Part shown: positions 24,931-33,772 of the stretch, one piece after another
Layout of the letters: each line of letters starts with the position of its first letter
Numbering within the stretch: position 1 is the first letter of the stretch
Assembly (NCBI GenBank): GCA_041663585.1
Contig: JBAYMN010000010.1
Coordinates: forward strand, 1 to 37,013
Length of the DNA stretch: 37,013 bases
Direction: 5' to 3'
From: JALOBO01 sp023228225
Lineage (GTDB): Bacteria > Bacillota > Clostridia > Christensenellales > UBA1242
The notes under the pieces: model-generated
What the model was told of the DNA's origin: nothing
Database searches by the model: none
The model's input: the letters and a program-made list of their open reading frames with translations, nothing else
Program-made: the position numbers and the translations under genes

Positions 24931-26079
24931 TTATTCCTCAATAAATTTTTGTATTTCAATTTCTACTTGTATATAACCTCTAATAAAATAAATTCCCGCA
25001 CCGCTATTTGTTACCGTATATTCTTTTATTGTTTCAACGCCTAACGGTACATTTTCACGGGCTTTAAGTAATGCTTCGTATTCTAATAGTTCTTTATTCT
25101 CCTCAAAACTTTCTATTACCACAACAGGTTCAAGTTCGTATATCCGCTGTTTAACAATTTTAAACGGTAAAATATTTTTGTCAAATAAATATCTCGTTGA
25201 ATTTTCAATTTCATAAAATAAAAAATTGTTTGTTGCACGCTTTATTGGCATTGCGCTATTTAGTAGCATCAAATAAGAAATATCAATATATTTTCCAGTG
25301 CGTGCTAGCACTGTTTTTTCTTCGTAAAACTGAGTTCCCCCAGTATACCACACATTTGCCATAATTGTGCCTATTGCTTTGCAACTTTCAGTTTCGCCAT
25401 TAGTATTAGTAAACGAACCTTCAATAAGCACTTCGCCTTTTTTTACGACTTCACCAACTTGTACCTTTTGTGTACCCTGAATAGTTACAATTTTTGTTAT
25501 AACCGCATCAAATTCGGCTACCAAATTTCCATTAACATTAACTGTATCTTTGGGAATTTTTTCTTTGATCACCACAATCAAATTAGTGCCTTTTATGCCT
25601 ATATTAACCATAGCAATATCCGATATAGAATTCATAATTTGATTTTCTAATTTATCCGTATCAATGCTATTAAGCAATATTCCAGTACACACACCTGTAC
25701 TTTTTATTTCGTTTAAGATTACTAAATCTGAAATATTTTCATTGCCGATAATATTTATATTCCACAAAATAAAAGAATATATTAAACACAGACAAACCGA
25801 TAAAATAAGTCCAATTAAAAGCCCAAGTCTAGACTTAAAAAATTTAAAAATATATGGTACGCCAAACTCTTTTTTTATATTCAAAGTATAACACGAATTT
25901 TTTAATAAGGCAATTAACTTTTTTTGCGATTTGTAATCAGTTGAGAATACAATTTGCTTATGTGATATGCGGTGTAAGTTGGTTATTAAAATACCTTTAT
26001 TAAACATTTGATTTAATAACCATTCAATATTCATTCCTTCAATATTTACGCGTGTAGCACCGCTAAATATTCCTGTCAC
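24931..26079 (-). CDS. yqfD: Sporulation protein YqfD
   Basis: 382 residues, typical of YqfD. A cytoplasmic N-terminal part is followed by one membrane segment around residues 88-112 (LGLLIGLILSVCLCLIYSFI) and a large C-terminal region with the WNINIIGNENISD, GVCTGILLNSID and IKGTNLIVVIKEKIPK segments typical of the family. It starts at GTG 26077-26079, whose first G is the last base of the yqfC TAG stop, with GGAGGAA just upstream; translation coupling to yqfC is likely. YqfD is needed in Bacillus sporulation, under sigma-E control (family knowledge). Confidence 0.93.
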   Translation of the reverse strand: MTGIFSGATRVNIEGMNIEWLLNQMFNKGILITNLHRISHKQIVFSTDYKSQKKLIALLKNSCYTLNIKKEFGVPYIFKFFKSRLGLLIGLILSVCLCLIYSFILWNINIIGNENISDLVILNEIKSTGVCTGILLNSIDTDKLENQIMNSISDIAMVNIGIKGTNLIVVIKEKIPKDTVNVNGNLVAEFDAVITKIVTIQGTQKVQVGEVVKKGEVLIEGSFTNTNGETESCKAIGTIMANVWYTGGTQFYEEKTVLARTGKYIDISYLMLLNSAMPIKRATNNFLFYEIENSTRYLFDKNILPFKIVKQRIYELEPVVVIESFEENKELLEYEALLKARENVPLGVETIKEYTVTNSGAGIYFIRGYIQVEIEIQKFIEE

Positions 26080-26342
26080 TATTCCTCCGAAACCGATGAT
26101 ATTTTACCGCAAACCACAACATCAGTATTATACATTTTTTTAATGTAAAGTTCTTGTCCCTTTATGACAAGCCGTTTATTTTTTTGCACAATTAATACCG
26201 CTTTGTCGCTATCAAACTGCCAAATATTTTTAACTCCCAAAATATGAACCGCTTGCCCACCGATTACCGAATATTTGTAAGAACCTGCCGTTAAATATAC
26301 AGGCAAACCGGTAATATCGGAAACTTCCATAATTAAATCCAT
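26079..26342 (-). CDS. yqfC: Sporulation protein YqfC
   Basis: 87 residues of the YabP/YqfC family: GGQAVHILGVKNIWQF, then VQKNKRLVIKGQELYIKKMY and a C-terminal VVVCGKISSV. The protein matches the family core with a short N-terminus. It is immediately followed by, and translationally overlaps, yqfD, the conserved pair in spore formers. Start ATG behind AGAGGAAAAT. Confidence 0.88.
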   Translation of the reverse strand: MDLIMEVSDITGLPVYLTAGSYKYSVIGGQAVHILGVKNIWQFDSDKAVLIVQKNKRLVIKGQELYIKKMYNTDVVVCGKISSVSEE

Positions 26343-26360
26343 ATTTTCCTCTTTTCACAC

Positions 26361-26390
26361 AAAAAAATATACCAATTAATTAGTATATTT
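26361..26390 (-). terminator. Terminator after rsmD
   Basis: Minus strand: AAATATAC/GTATATTT stem (26383-26390 with 26365-26372) with a 10-nt AT-rich loop, then a T-run (A's 26361-26367). AT-rich but placed correctly between rsmD and yqfC. Confidence 0.6.
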
Positions 26391-26415
26391 TATGCTACTA
26401 TAATTTCATATAGAC

Positions 26416-26979
26416 TTAGATTTTATTGTCTAAAATAAACCTTACAAATTCTATGCCCACTATTCCATACTTTCGGCTGTCGTAAACTTCTAGTCTTTTT
26501 GGTAATTTTAGTTTAAAATTTTTGTCATAAAGATGCTCATAAACAATTATTCCATCTTCATTTAATAGTTTATATTCAGCAATTTTTTCTATTACAGGCT
26601 GACCCAAATTTAGTGCATACGGTGGGTCTAAAAATATAATATCAAACTTTTTATTTTTTGCTTTAAAATTCATTAATGCACTGGCGTAATCTTTACATAA
26701 TACTGTACTATTTTCGCCTATCATTTTTACATTATTTTCGGTTACCAAACAACAGTCTTTGTTTTTATCTACAAATACTGCTTCATCTGCCCCGCGTGAG
26801 AGTGCTTCCAGCCCTAATGCACCAGAGCCAGAAAACAAATCTAATACAATAGAATGTGGAATATAAAACTGAATAATGCTAAACAGTGGCTGTTTAATTC
26901 TATCTAATGTTGGTCTTACTTCTATTCTTTCTAGCGATTTTAATACTCGTCCTTTATATTTCCCCGCAATAATACGCAT
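26416..26979 (-). CDS. rsmD: 16S rRNA (guanine966-N2)-methyltransferase RsmD
   Basis: 187 residues, normal for RsmD. MRIIAGKYKGRVLKS at the N-terminus, the RPTLDRIKQPLFSII segment, SAM-binding VLDLFSGSGALGLEALSRGA (about 45-64) and the catalytic DPPY motif in IIFLDPPYAL. It methylates G966 of 16S rRNA. The start is set at the ATG 26977-26979 behind AGAGG; the frame is open 6 codons further but that is not the family start. It has its own promoter upstream. Confidence 0.95.
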   Translation of the reverse strand: MRIIAGKYKGRVLKSLERIEVRPTLDRIKQPLFSIIQFYIPHSIVLDLFSGSGALGLEALSRGADEAVFVDKNKDCCLVTENNVKMIGENSTVLCKDYASALMNFKAKNKKFDIIFLDPPYALNLGQPVIEKIAEYKLLNEDGIIVYEHLYDKNFKLKLPKRLEVYDSRKYGIVGIEFVRFILDNKI

Positions 26980-26999
26980 ATTTTTTCCTCTTAACATGC

Positions 27000-27028
27000 A
27001 TTATGACACAAAAATATAATTTTGACAA
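27000..27028 (-). promoter_or_regulatory. Sigma-A-type promoter of rsmD
   Basis: Minus strand TTGTCA (27023-27028), 17-nt spacer, CATAAT (27000-27005), 20 nt before the rsmD start. Confidence 0.65.
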
Positions 27029-27053
27029 TTTTTTAGGCGGTTTTTTATAATCC

Positions 27054-28133
27054 TTATTCAATAAGAATAAAATCCGCGCGCCTATAATTAAATTCGGTTA
27101 AAATATAACTAACCGCAGTATTACATTGTTTTGCTATGGTCATTGCGTTAGACTCTTCTCCTCCGTTTAATACATAAACATAATCGCCTACCTTTGCACT
27201 AATACCACTTAAATTTACTATAAACATATCCATACAAATACTACCTATTATTTGTGCTTTTTGCCCGTTTATAGCAGTAAATCCGCCCGTATTTGCTTTT
27301 TTTAATCCATCAGCATAGCCCATACTTACCGTGCCAATTTGCATAGGTTTAGGTGCTATAAAGAAATTGCCATAACCAACTCTTTCGCCAGCATTAATAC
27401 TATAAATTTGTATTATTTTAGCCGATATTTTTAAAACAGGGGTTATTTTTACTGGCGGAATAACTCCCGTTGGCAACTCAGCATAGCCGTACATGCCTAT
27501 TCCTATTCTAACCATATCAAAACAAGTATTTTTGTTTACAAAGCAAGCGGGGGTATTTGCAGCGTGTATTAAAATATCAGGGCAATGTTTTTTTACAACT
27601 TTTACCGCACGCTTAAAATTTTTTAATTGAAAATTCATATATTCGGTATCACAAAATGCAGTCGCAAAGTGTGTATAAAAACCTAAAATATTTATATTGT
27701 TTTGTTCTGTAAGTTTTAGTATGTTTAAAAATTCTTTTATGCTTTTAATGCCAAGCCTATTCATACCCGAATTAAACTTTATATGTATATTAAACGCTTG
27801 CCCTTTTGCATTATCAATAATTTTTTGTAAATGTTCCATACTTACACAAGTTAAAATTATATTATTTTCTACGCACGATAAAACTGTATCGCATCTACCC
27901 ATAATAAGTATTGGCTTACTAATTTTTAATTGCCGTAAAATTAATGCCTCGCTTAAAGTAGCAACGCCAAAATAATCTACTTCGCTTTCAATTTTGGGCG
28001 ATATTTCAGCCATATTATGTCCGTAGGCATTGCCCTTAACAACCGCACAAAACTTGCACCCAGTATAATCTTTTATGTTTTTAATGTTTAGTTTTAAACT
28101 TGTTAAATTAACTTCATATTTAATATTATACAT
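27054..28133 (-). CDS. alr: Alanine racemase
   Basis: 359 residues from the ATG 28131-28133. FCAVVKGNAYGHNM (PLP lysine in VKGNAYGH), GFYTHFATA, VRIGIGMYG, MGYADGL and GSICMDMFIVNL are the family motifs, and GYGNFF carries the second catalytic Tyr region. The lysine motif is slightly changed (KGNAYGH for the common KADAYGH). It makes D-alanine for peptidoglycan. A frame-open TTG start at 28181, adjacent to the tmk-like stop, would add 16 residues that do not look like the family, so ATG is preferred although its RBS is poor. Last gene of the guaA-like operon. Confidence 0.92.
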   Translation of the reverse strand: MYNIKYEVNLTSLKLNIKNIKDYTGCKFCAVVKGNAYGHNMAEISPKIESEVDYFGVATLSEALILRQLKISKPILIMGRCDTVLSCVENNIILTCVSMEHLQKIIDNAKGQAFNIHIKFNSGMNRLGIKSIKEFLNILKLTEQNNINILGFYTHFATAFCDTEYMNFQLKNFKRAVKVVKKHCPDILIHAANTPACFVNKNTCFDMVRIGIGMYGYAELPTGVIPPVKITPVLKISAKIIQIYSINAGERVGYGNFFIAPKPMQIGTVSMGYADGLKKANTGGFTAINGQKAQIIGSICMDMFIVNLSGISAKVGDYVYVLNGGEESNAMTIAKQCNTAVSYILTEFNYRRADFILIE

Positions 28134-28181
28134 AATAAATATATATGATCTTTTTACTTTTCTGTCGTCTTTTTTAAACAA

Positions 28182-28805
28182 CTATATAATATCATTTAAA
28201 ATTGAGTATAGCCTTTCATTAATTTTGCTTTGCTCATCTTGTGTGTTTATTATTTTAAAATTGCTTTTTTTAGCGAGGCTTTTATATCTTTTTATTTGCT
28301 CTATTACACTTTCATCATCATAAAATAAATCTTTTTCTGCAATTCTTTGTTTTACTCTAATTTTTAATTCTTCCGCTTTTGCACTTGCTATTATTACACA
28401 ATCGGGTTTAATAAATTTTTGGCATATTTTGTATATCAAATTATTTTTGCACCTTATGTAACTTGTGTAACAATATCTATCGCACAACACATACTCGCCC
28501 CTTTTTAATGCTGGTGTTATTTCGGAATCTAGTGTTAAAAGCCGATCGCCCGTTGAAAAGATAGTCATATTAAATAGGCTTACCAAATTGCGTTTTGTAA
28601 TGTCAGTACTATAATCTAAATTTTGAAACAAATCTATTTTTCTTATTCTATCGCTTGGCATTTTTGTGCAATAGCATTTTATATTTTTATCTTCTAAATA
28701 TTGCTTTGCAATGCCCGTAAGCGTTGTTTTGCCCGAGCCATCAACACCTTCAAAAACAATTAATTTCCCGCCGAATTTATTTGGTTTCATATTAATTTTT
28801 TTCAT
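28182..28805 (-). CDS. Thymidylate-kinase-like P-loop nucleotide kinase
   Basis: 207 residues. N-terminal Walker A in FEGVDGSGKTT (about residues 18-28), then a DRYCYTSY motif (like the DRY of dTMP kinases) near residue 109 and a C-terminal RYKSLAKKSNFKIINTQ. The family phosphorylates dTMP, but the lid and substrate region (LFQNLDYSTDITKRNLVSL) differ from standard Tmk, so it may act on another nucleotide or be a paralogue; whether the genome has a second tmk cannot be seen here. It lies 18 nt after the radical SAM gene. Confidence 0.75.
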   Translation of the reverse strand: MKKINMKPNKFGGKLIVFEGVDGSGKTTLTGIAKQYLEDKNIKCYCTKMPSDRIRKIDLFQNLDYSTDITKRNLVSLFNMTIFSTGDRLLTLDSEITPALKRGEYVLCDRYCYTSYIRCKNNLIYKICQKFIKPDCVIIASAKAEELKIRVKQRIAEKDLFYDDESVIEQIKRYKSLAKKSNFKIINTQDEQSKINERLYSILNDII

Positions 28806-28823
28806 TTTAACCCGCCTTAAAAA

Positions 28824-30167
28824 TTATTCTACTTGATATGTATTATATAAATTTCTCACTTGTTTACTTACAAAAATATCTACTGCAATATCACAGTACT
28901 TTCTACCTTTGCTGGTTAGTAAATACATATCTTCAGGTTTATTTAATTCAATCATTTTTGTTTTTAGTAGTGCTTCAATTTCTGTTTTAAAATCATCTTC
29001 TATTTTAACGCCAAATTCTTTGTAATATCCGTTTAAGTCTATGCCAGGGTCTAGTAGTGAAAGCATTACAAATTTGCGTTTAAGTTCCTCATCGTTATAT
29101 ATAAATCCTACATAATTTCTCTCATCGGTTTTTGTATTCATATATTCTTCTATTATAGATTTAACTAGCTTATCTTGCACTTTATATGTTATACAGTAAG
29201 CAACATTTGGCGTACAACTTCTAGCACCAGCACCAATTCCTAGCGTTGATATTCCTTGATATTCGTAACGCTGTTGCTGATATGTGGGTGTATTAGATTT
29301 TACAAATCTTGTTATTGTTTGACAAACATATCCCGAACGCTCTAATTTTGCTCTAATATTGTTAAATATTGCGTACTTTTGCGAATTTGTAAACATATAT
29401 TTTTTATCAATATTTTCCATTCCGGTAAATTTTCTTATCGCCAGCGGATATACACAAACATTATCAGGGGCAAGTGTAGTTAATTTGTTTATGTTTTGCA
29501 TAATCGTTTGCTTAGTTTGAAAAGGTAAACCGTAAATTAAATCCAAGTTAAGTCCAATATTCTCTTGTTTTGTCCATTTTGCTATGTCATCTACTATTTT
29601 TATATCTATTTTACGATTAACCGCATCAAGTTCTGATTGAATAAAACTCTGTACCCCTACGCTTATTCGTTTAAATCCTATCGCTTTTAAACCTTTAATA
29701 TATTCTAGCGATAATCTGTCTGGCGAACATTCAGTGCAAATTTCAATGTTGTCATCCCAGTCCGTAAATACCGACTTTAATTTTTTGATAATTTTATCAA
29801 ATTGTTTAATAGACAAAACATTTGGAGTTCCGCCACCAAAATACAAGGACATAATCTTTGCATTTTTGTTTATATATTTTGAATAAACATCTATTTCTTC
29901 AATAAGCTTATCAACATATCGATCATACATATTTTCCTTTTCTGTTTGATTAAGCACAGTAGAAAATAAATTGCAGTAGGCACATTTTCTGTCGCAAAAA
30001 GGAATATGCACATAAAGATTAAATTCATCTATCCCTTCCCAAATTTGCTTCATATCAATATTTGGAATATTTCTATACGCTTTTTTATGTGGATAGCAAT
30101 GTATAAAACCAGTCCAATCGCTGCTTTTTACTTCTTTATTTAATAATTTAACATATTTGTTTTTCAT
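28824..30167 (-). CDS. HemN/HemW-like radical SAM protein (resembles STM4012 family)
   Basis: 447 residues from the ATG 30165-30167, preceded by AAAGGGGG. The radical SAM cluster motif CxxxCxxC is CDRKCAYC in YVHIPFCDRKCAYCNLFS (about residue 55-72), followed by SLYFGGGTPNVLS and RISVGVQSF, and a C-terminal winged-helix-like HemN_C region (DEELKRKFVMLSLLDPGIDL). The coproporphyrinogen-type fold is certain. The YCNLFS after the cluster and the early CYPHKKAYR recall the STM4012 family rather than true HemW, whose role is heme chaperoning. No heme genes are nearby. Its neighbours are the GuaA-like protein and the kinase; the substrate is unknown. Confidence 0.85.
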   Translation of the reverse strand: MKNKYVKLLNKEVKSSDWTGFIHCYPHKKAYRNIPNIDMKQIWEGIDEFNLYVHIPFCDRKCAYCNLFSTVLNQTEKENMYDRYVDKLIEEIDVYSKYINKNAKIMSLYFGGGTPNVLSIKQFDKIIKKLKSVFTDWDDNIEICTECSPDRLSLEYIKGLKAIGFKRISVGVQSFIQSELDAVNRKIDIKIVDDIAKWTKQENIGLNLDLIYGLPFQTKQTIMQNINKLTTLAPDNVCVYPLAIRKFTGMENIDKKYMFTNSQKYAIFNNIRAKLERSGYVCQTITRFVKSNTPTYQQQRYEYQGISTLGIGAGARSCTPNVAYCITYKVQDKLVKSIIEEYMNTKTDERNYVGFIYNDEELKRKFVMLSLLDPGIDLNGYYKEFGVKIEDDFKTEIEALLKTKMIELNKPEDMYLLTSKGRKYCDIAVDIFVSKQVRNLYNTYQVE

Positions 30168-30187
30168 ATTTTGCCCCCTTTTTAAAA

Positions 30188-31153
30188 TTATTCCCACTCA
30201 ATAGTAGCTGGCGGTTTTGAAGTAATATCGTAAACAACTCGGTTTACACCTAAAATTTCGCTTGTAATTCTTGTGCTTACTTTTTGCAATATCTTATAGG
30301 GAAGTTTACAAAATTTGGCTTTAATGCCATTACTTGTTATAACCGCTCTTAAAACTATGGTATTTCCAAAAACTCTGTTTCCTTTAATAACGCCAGTAGA
30401 ACGAGTATCTATAAGTATTGCAAAATATTGAAAAAGTTTATATTTTAAATCCGTTTTATCTATTTCATCTCTAAAAATAAAATCCGCTTCTTTAACAATA
30501 TTAATTTTTTCTTGTGTAACTTTGCCTATTATTCTTGTTGCAAGCCCTGGGCCCGAAAACGATTGATAATTTATAAGTTCCTCAGGTAAATTTAACTTTT
30601 GTGCTATAAGTTTTATGTCCGTTTTATATAAATCTTTTAAAGGCTCAATAATTTCTTTAAATCCCAAATTTTTTGGCAACCCACCAACATTATGGTGTGT
30701 TTTTATAAACTTCCCATCTTTACTTTTTACACTTTCCACAATGTCTGAGCGTATTGTGCCTTGTGCAAAGTAATCTATTTTATCTGTTTGTTCAGATTTG
30801 TAAGATTTAAAGGCGTTAATAAATTCCCGTCCCACAATTTTGCGTTTGCTTTCAGGTTTAATAATATTTTGTAGTTTATTTAAAAATCTGTCTTTTCCGT
30901 AAATAGTAACAAGCGGTAATGTAAAATAATTTTTATAGTTTTGCAGAACTTTCTCTACTTCATTTTTTCTAAGTAATCCATTATCTACAAAAACGCAAAT
31001 AAGATTATCACCACACGCTTTATATAAAATCTGTGCACAAACTACGCTGTCAAGTCTACCTGAATAAGCAAGTAAAACTTTCTTGCCACTAAGTTTATTT
31101 TTTAATTCGGCAACTTTAGTATTTATAAAGTTATCAATTTGATTGTTATTCAT
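30188..31153 (-). CDS. GMP-synthase-like ATP-pyrophosphatase without glutaminase domain
   Basis: 321 residues from the ATG 31151-31153 (39 codons upstream are open but non-coding and contain the promoter). It corresponds to the ATP-PPase and dimerisation domains of GuaA: KRKIVGREFINAF, DYFAQGTIRSDIVES, THHNVGGLPKN, SGPGLATRIIGKVT and the C-terminal GVNRVVYDITSKPPATIEWE. The amidotransferase half is absent, as in archaeal two-subunit GMP synthases, and no glutaminase gene is nearby. The PP-loop is SGRLDSVV instead of SGGVDS, and VGVMGDxRTY is TGVIKGNRVF, so it looks divergent. It may be a specialised paralogue or the sole GMP synthase. First gene of the four-gene operon. Confidence 0.82.
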   Translation of the reverse strand: MNNNQIDNFINTKVAELKNKLSGKKVLLAYSGRLDSVVCAQILYKACGDNLICVFVDNGLLRKNEVEKVLQNYKNYFTLPLVTIYGKDRFLNKLQNIIKPESKRKIVGREFINAFKSYKSEQTDKIDYFAQGTIRSDIVESVKSKDGKFIKTHHNVGGLPKNLGFKEIIEPLKDLYKTDIKLIAQKLNLPEELINYQSFSGPGLATRIIGKVTQEKINIVKEADFIFRDEIDKTDLKYKLFQYFAILIDTRSTGVIKGNRVFGNTIVLRAVITSNGIKAKFCKLPYKILQKVSTRITSEILGVNRVVYDITSKPPATIEWE

Positions 31154-31156
31154 ATT

Positions 31157-31230
31157 AGTACCTACCTTTATTAATAATAAAAAGATGTTTAGGTACTTGT
31201 AATTATATGCTATAATATGATATAATTCAA
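31157..31230. promoter_or_regulatory. Face-to-face divergent promoters of the guaA-like operon and lysR
   Basis: Minus strand: TTGAAT (31225-31230), 17 nt, TATAAT (31202-31207) for the guaA-like operon. Plus strand: TTGTAA (31197-31202), 18 nt, TATAAT (31221-31226) for lysR. The two promoters physically overlap, so RNA polymerase cannot occupy both. A perfect inverted repeat AGTACCTA (31157-31164) and TAGGTACT (31190-31197), 33 nt apart (about three helical turns), is a candidate operator. LysR autoregulation and control of the operon is inference. Confidence 0.68.
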
Positions 31231-31257
31231 ATATATATATTTTATAGGTGCATAAAT

Positions 31258-32151
31258 ATGATTTATACAAATTTTGATTTAAACAACATAAAAATCTTTA
31301 TGGCAGTGTACGAAAATGAAGGTATAGTTAATGCAAGCAAAAAACTATACATTACACAGCCCGCTGTAACTATGGCAATTAAACGATTGGAACAAGCACT
31401 AAATGGCAAGTTATTTACAAGGCTTCCAAAAGGAATAAAGCCCACCGCCGAGGGTGCAAAATTTTATGAATATTGCAAAAATGGATTACAGCAAATTAAA
31501 TTAGGTGTAGAAAATTTTTCCGAATATTCCGCCCTACAAACTGGCTCACTAAATATTGGTGCTTCTACAAGCATTATAAAATATGTATTAATGCCAAAAT
31601 TGAAAGAGTTTTGTAAGCTTTATCCAAATATAAAAATCACATTTACCGAGGTAATATCTGACCGCTTACAAAAATATTTAAATAGAGGCGATATTGATAT
31701 AGCATTTTTAGAAGAACCTATCAAAAACGATGAGATTTATGAAAAAAAAGCAATTTGCAAGGTAACAAATATTTTTGTAGCAAGTACAAATTTAAAACTA
31801 GATTATTTGCCACTCGCAGAACTAAAAAATCAAAAAATTGCAACGCTAAAAAATAATACCAGTAGCCGAATGCTACTACAAAAATTATACTTAAATAATA
31901 ATATTAATATAACTCCAACTTACGAAATGGCAAGTTTTGAAACACTGGCACAGTTATGTGAAAACAGTGTAGCAGTCGGCTTTGCGGTAAAAGAATTTTT
32001 AGTAGATGAATTATCGCTAAATAAAATTAAAGAAATTAAAACCGATATAAAGCCACAACAAAGCACTGTTTACGCATTATTACCAAAAGGTAGTTCATAC
32101 AGCTTTGTTTGTGAAAAATTTTTAAATTTTTTTAATCATTATAATATTTAA
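31258..32151 (+). CDS. LysR-family transcriptional regulator
   Basis: 297 residues, standard length. N-terminal winged helix-turn-helix MAVYENEGIVNASKKLYITQ and AVTMAIKRLEQALNGKLFTR (about residues 16-57), then a periplasmic-binding-like effector domain from about residue 95 (GSLNIGASTSIIKYVLMPKL, FLEEPIKNDEI). It regulates, typically, the divergent gene, here the guaA-like operon, with which it shares overlapping promoters. The effector is unknown. The ATG follows AGGTG. Confidence 0.93.
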   Translation: MIYTNFDLNNIKIFMAVYENEGIVNASKKLYITQPAVTMAIKRLEQALNGKLFTRLPKGIKPTAEGAKFYEYCKNGLQQIKLGVENFSEYSALQTGSLNIGASTSIIKYVLMPKLKEFCKLYPNIKITFTEVISDRLQKYLNRGDIDIAFLEEPIKNDEIYEKKAICKVTNIFVASTNLKLDYLPLAELKNQKIATLKNNTSSRMLLQKLYLNNNINITPTYEMASFETLAQLCENSVAVGFAVKEFLVDELSLNKIKEIKTDIKPQQSTVYALLPKGSSYSFVCEKFLNFFNHYNI

Positions 32152-32173
32152 AAATCATTTATTTTTTGTACAT

Positions 32174-32200
32174 AAAAAACTGCCATAATAAATGACAGTT
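32174..32200 (-). terminator. Terminator after the ABC exporter operon
   Basis: Minus strand: AACTGTCA/TGGCAGTT stem (32193-32200 with 32178-32185, one mismatch), 7-nt loop, then TTTTTT. It lies just downstream of the last permease; lysR runs towards it on the other strand. Confidence 0.72.
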
Positions 32201-32205
32201 ATAAT

Positions 32206-32994
32206 TTATAATCTTACTTCCATTACACTTCCCGAACTATATTTTTTTAAACCCTTATTAAATACAAAAAAAGCAAGTAGCGTACTAATTATTGCAAATC
32301 CTACAAAAAATAACAGATTATATATGCTAAAATTTAAAATAATTTGTGATGGAATAAAGCCGATAACAGCAGCGGGAACTATTGAATACAATATTATTTT
32401 TATTGTGCTATTAAAAATAGTCATCGGATATGTGCCAAATGTTATCATTGACCTGTTTATAGAACTTGCGATGGCATCGCCTCTTTTTATATAAAAAGCC
32501 AAAGAAGCATAAATAATATGAGTGGCTGTAATTATAACCGCTGAACAAATAATTAAAGGGAAATATATAAGCCAAGTAGTAAATTTTGCACCAATTATTA
32601 TTAATGCTATAAATCCGTAGATAATATCTCCAATCGCCGAAATGTCAGTAGAAGAGCAACCAATATTAAGTAATAAATTTTTAGGTTGCGTTAGGTATAC
32701 ATCTAACTTGCCTCTATAAATAATGTCAGGTATATTGTATACCCCATTAAAAAACAAATGTGAAAGTCCAAATCCACCTGCGGTTAAACTCCAAATCAAA
32801 AGCACTTCATTAAAGCCATAGCCACCCAAAGATGGTACAATAGAAAATATGATATGCCATTGTATAATAAAAAATGCATCGTTTGCAATCATCATTATAA
32901 TGTTAAGTATAAATGATATTTTATACTGTGCTTGTTTTTTTATATTTAATATTAAATATTTAAATATTAATTTAATATTATTTTTAACCTCCAT
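32206..32994 (-). CDS. ABC-2 type permease (PF06182-like), second subunit
   Basis: 262 residues, six predicted transmembrane helices. The GDIIYGFIALIIIGA and YRGKLDVYLTQPKNLLLNIG segments match the ABC2_membrane_6 (DUF990) family, whose paired permeases and one ATPase form exporters of unknown or drug-like substrates. Its start overlaps the stop of the upstream permease by 11 nt, and the two permeases are homologous, as in heterodimeric ABC-2 systems. The hydrophobic C-terminus ends GSVMEVRL. Confidence 0.85.
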   Translation of the reverse strand: MEVKNNIKLIFKYLILNIKKQAQYKISFILNIIMMIANDAFFIIQWHIIFSIVPSLGGYGFNEVLLIWSLTAGGFGLSHLFFNGVYNIPDIIYRGKLDVYLTQPKNLLLNIGCSSTDISAIGDIIYGFIALIIIGAKFTTWLIYFPLIICSAVIITATHIIYASLAFYIKRGDAIASSINRSMITFGTYPMTIFNSTIKIILYSIVPAAVIGFIPSQIILNFSIYNLLFFVGFAIISTLLAFFVFNKGLKKYSSGSVMEVRL

Positions 32995-33772
32995 TAATGT
33001 TCACCTTCTTTACTGCTTTACTTAAAACCCATAATCCCAGTAATGCAAATATAATAATATAAACAATTTGACTTATAGTAACATTTGCATATAGCTCCCA
33101 CGAAAAATTTGCAACCAATTTACTTGTACCCGAATATATACTGTAAACGGGGCTGTAAATAATAATCGGCTGTACCCAAGACGGAAAAAATTCGGGCGGA
33201 AATATAATTCCAAGAATTAAAAAGAATTTTGATACAAGCCAGTAAAACGGAGTCGCATCTTCTATCCAAAAAGCCAAAAGTCCAACAATTGCAAATAATA
33301 ATGAAGACATAAGACTTGAAAGAAAAAATGCAAAAATTATTGGCAAAACCATAACTAGTGAAAAAGTTGGTAAACCCACAAAAACAAGTCCCATGAGTAG
33401 TCCTGCAAGTATAATAAATATGTATTTAAATATAATCTCGCCCATATCTGAAACAACTGCATAAATATAATAATTATATGGCTTGTTTAAGGTGTACGCC
33501 ACTTTGCCAGTTTTAACATCATTATTTATACCACGCACAACATAGCGACCACTAGAACAGTAACAAATTATTTCGGCGCTTATTAAATACCAAAGCATAT
33601 TCGCATATGTATAACCATTAATTACAGGCGTGCCATTTGTGTAAATATAGCCCCACAAATTTACAAATATATAAATTATTATGCAAAACGAAACTATGCT
33701 AAGTATGGTATTAACATAAGATTGTAAATTTTCTTTAAAATTTATTTTAAATATTTGCCAGTATTTATTCAA
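32984..33772 (-). CDS. ABC-2 type permease (PF06182-like), first subunit
   Basis: 262 residues, six transmembrane helices; KFKIN-type N-terminus (WQIFKINFKENLQSYVNTIL) and GRYVVRGINNDVKTGKVAYT plus NKPYNYYIY, which parallels YRGKLDVYLTQP in the partner. It starts directly after the ATPase stop (0-nt gap) and overlaps the second permease. Role and substrate as for the partner. Confidence 0.85.
   Translation of the reverse strand: MNKYWQIFKINFKENLQSYVNTILSIVSFCIIIYIFVNLWGYIYTNGTPVINGYTYANMLWYLISAEIICYCSSGRYVVRGINNDVKTGKVAYTLNKPYNYYIYAVVSDMGEIIFKYIFIILAGLLMGLVFVGLPTFSLVMVLPIIFAFFLSSLMSSLLFAIVGLLAFWIEDATPFYWLVSKFFLILGIIFPPEFFPSWVQPIIIYSPVYSIYSGTSKLVANFSWELYANVTISQIVYIIIFALLGLWVLSKAVKKVNINGG

Noticed and set aside
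31154..31270. 39-codon extension of the GuaA-like protein
   Set aside because: The region contains the divergent promoters and has no family similarity; the inner ATG is used.
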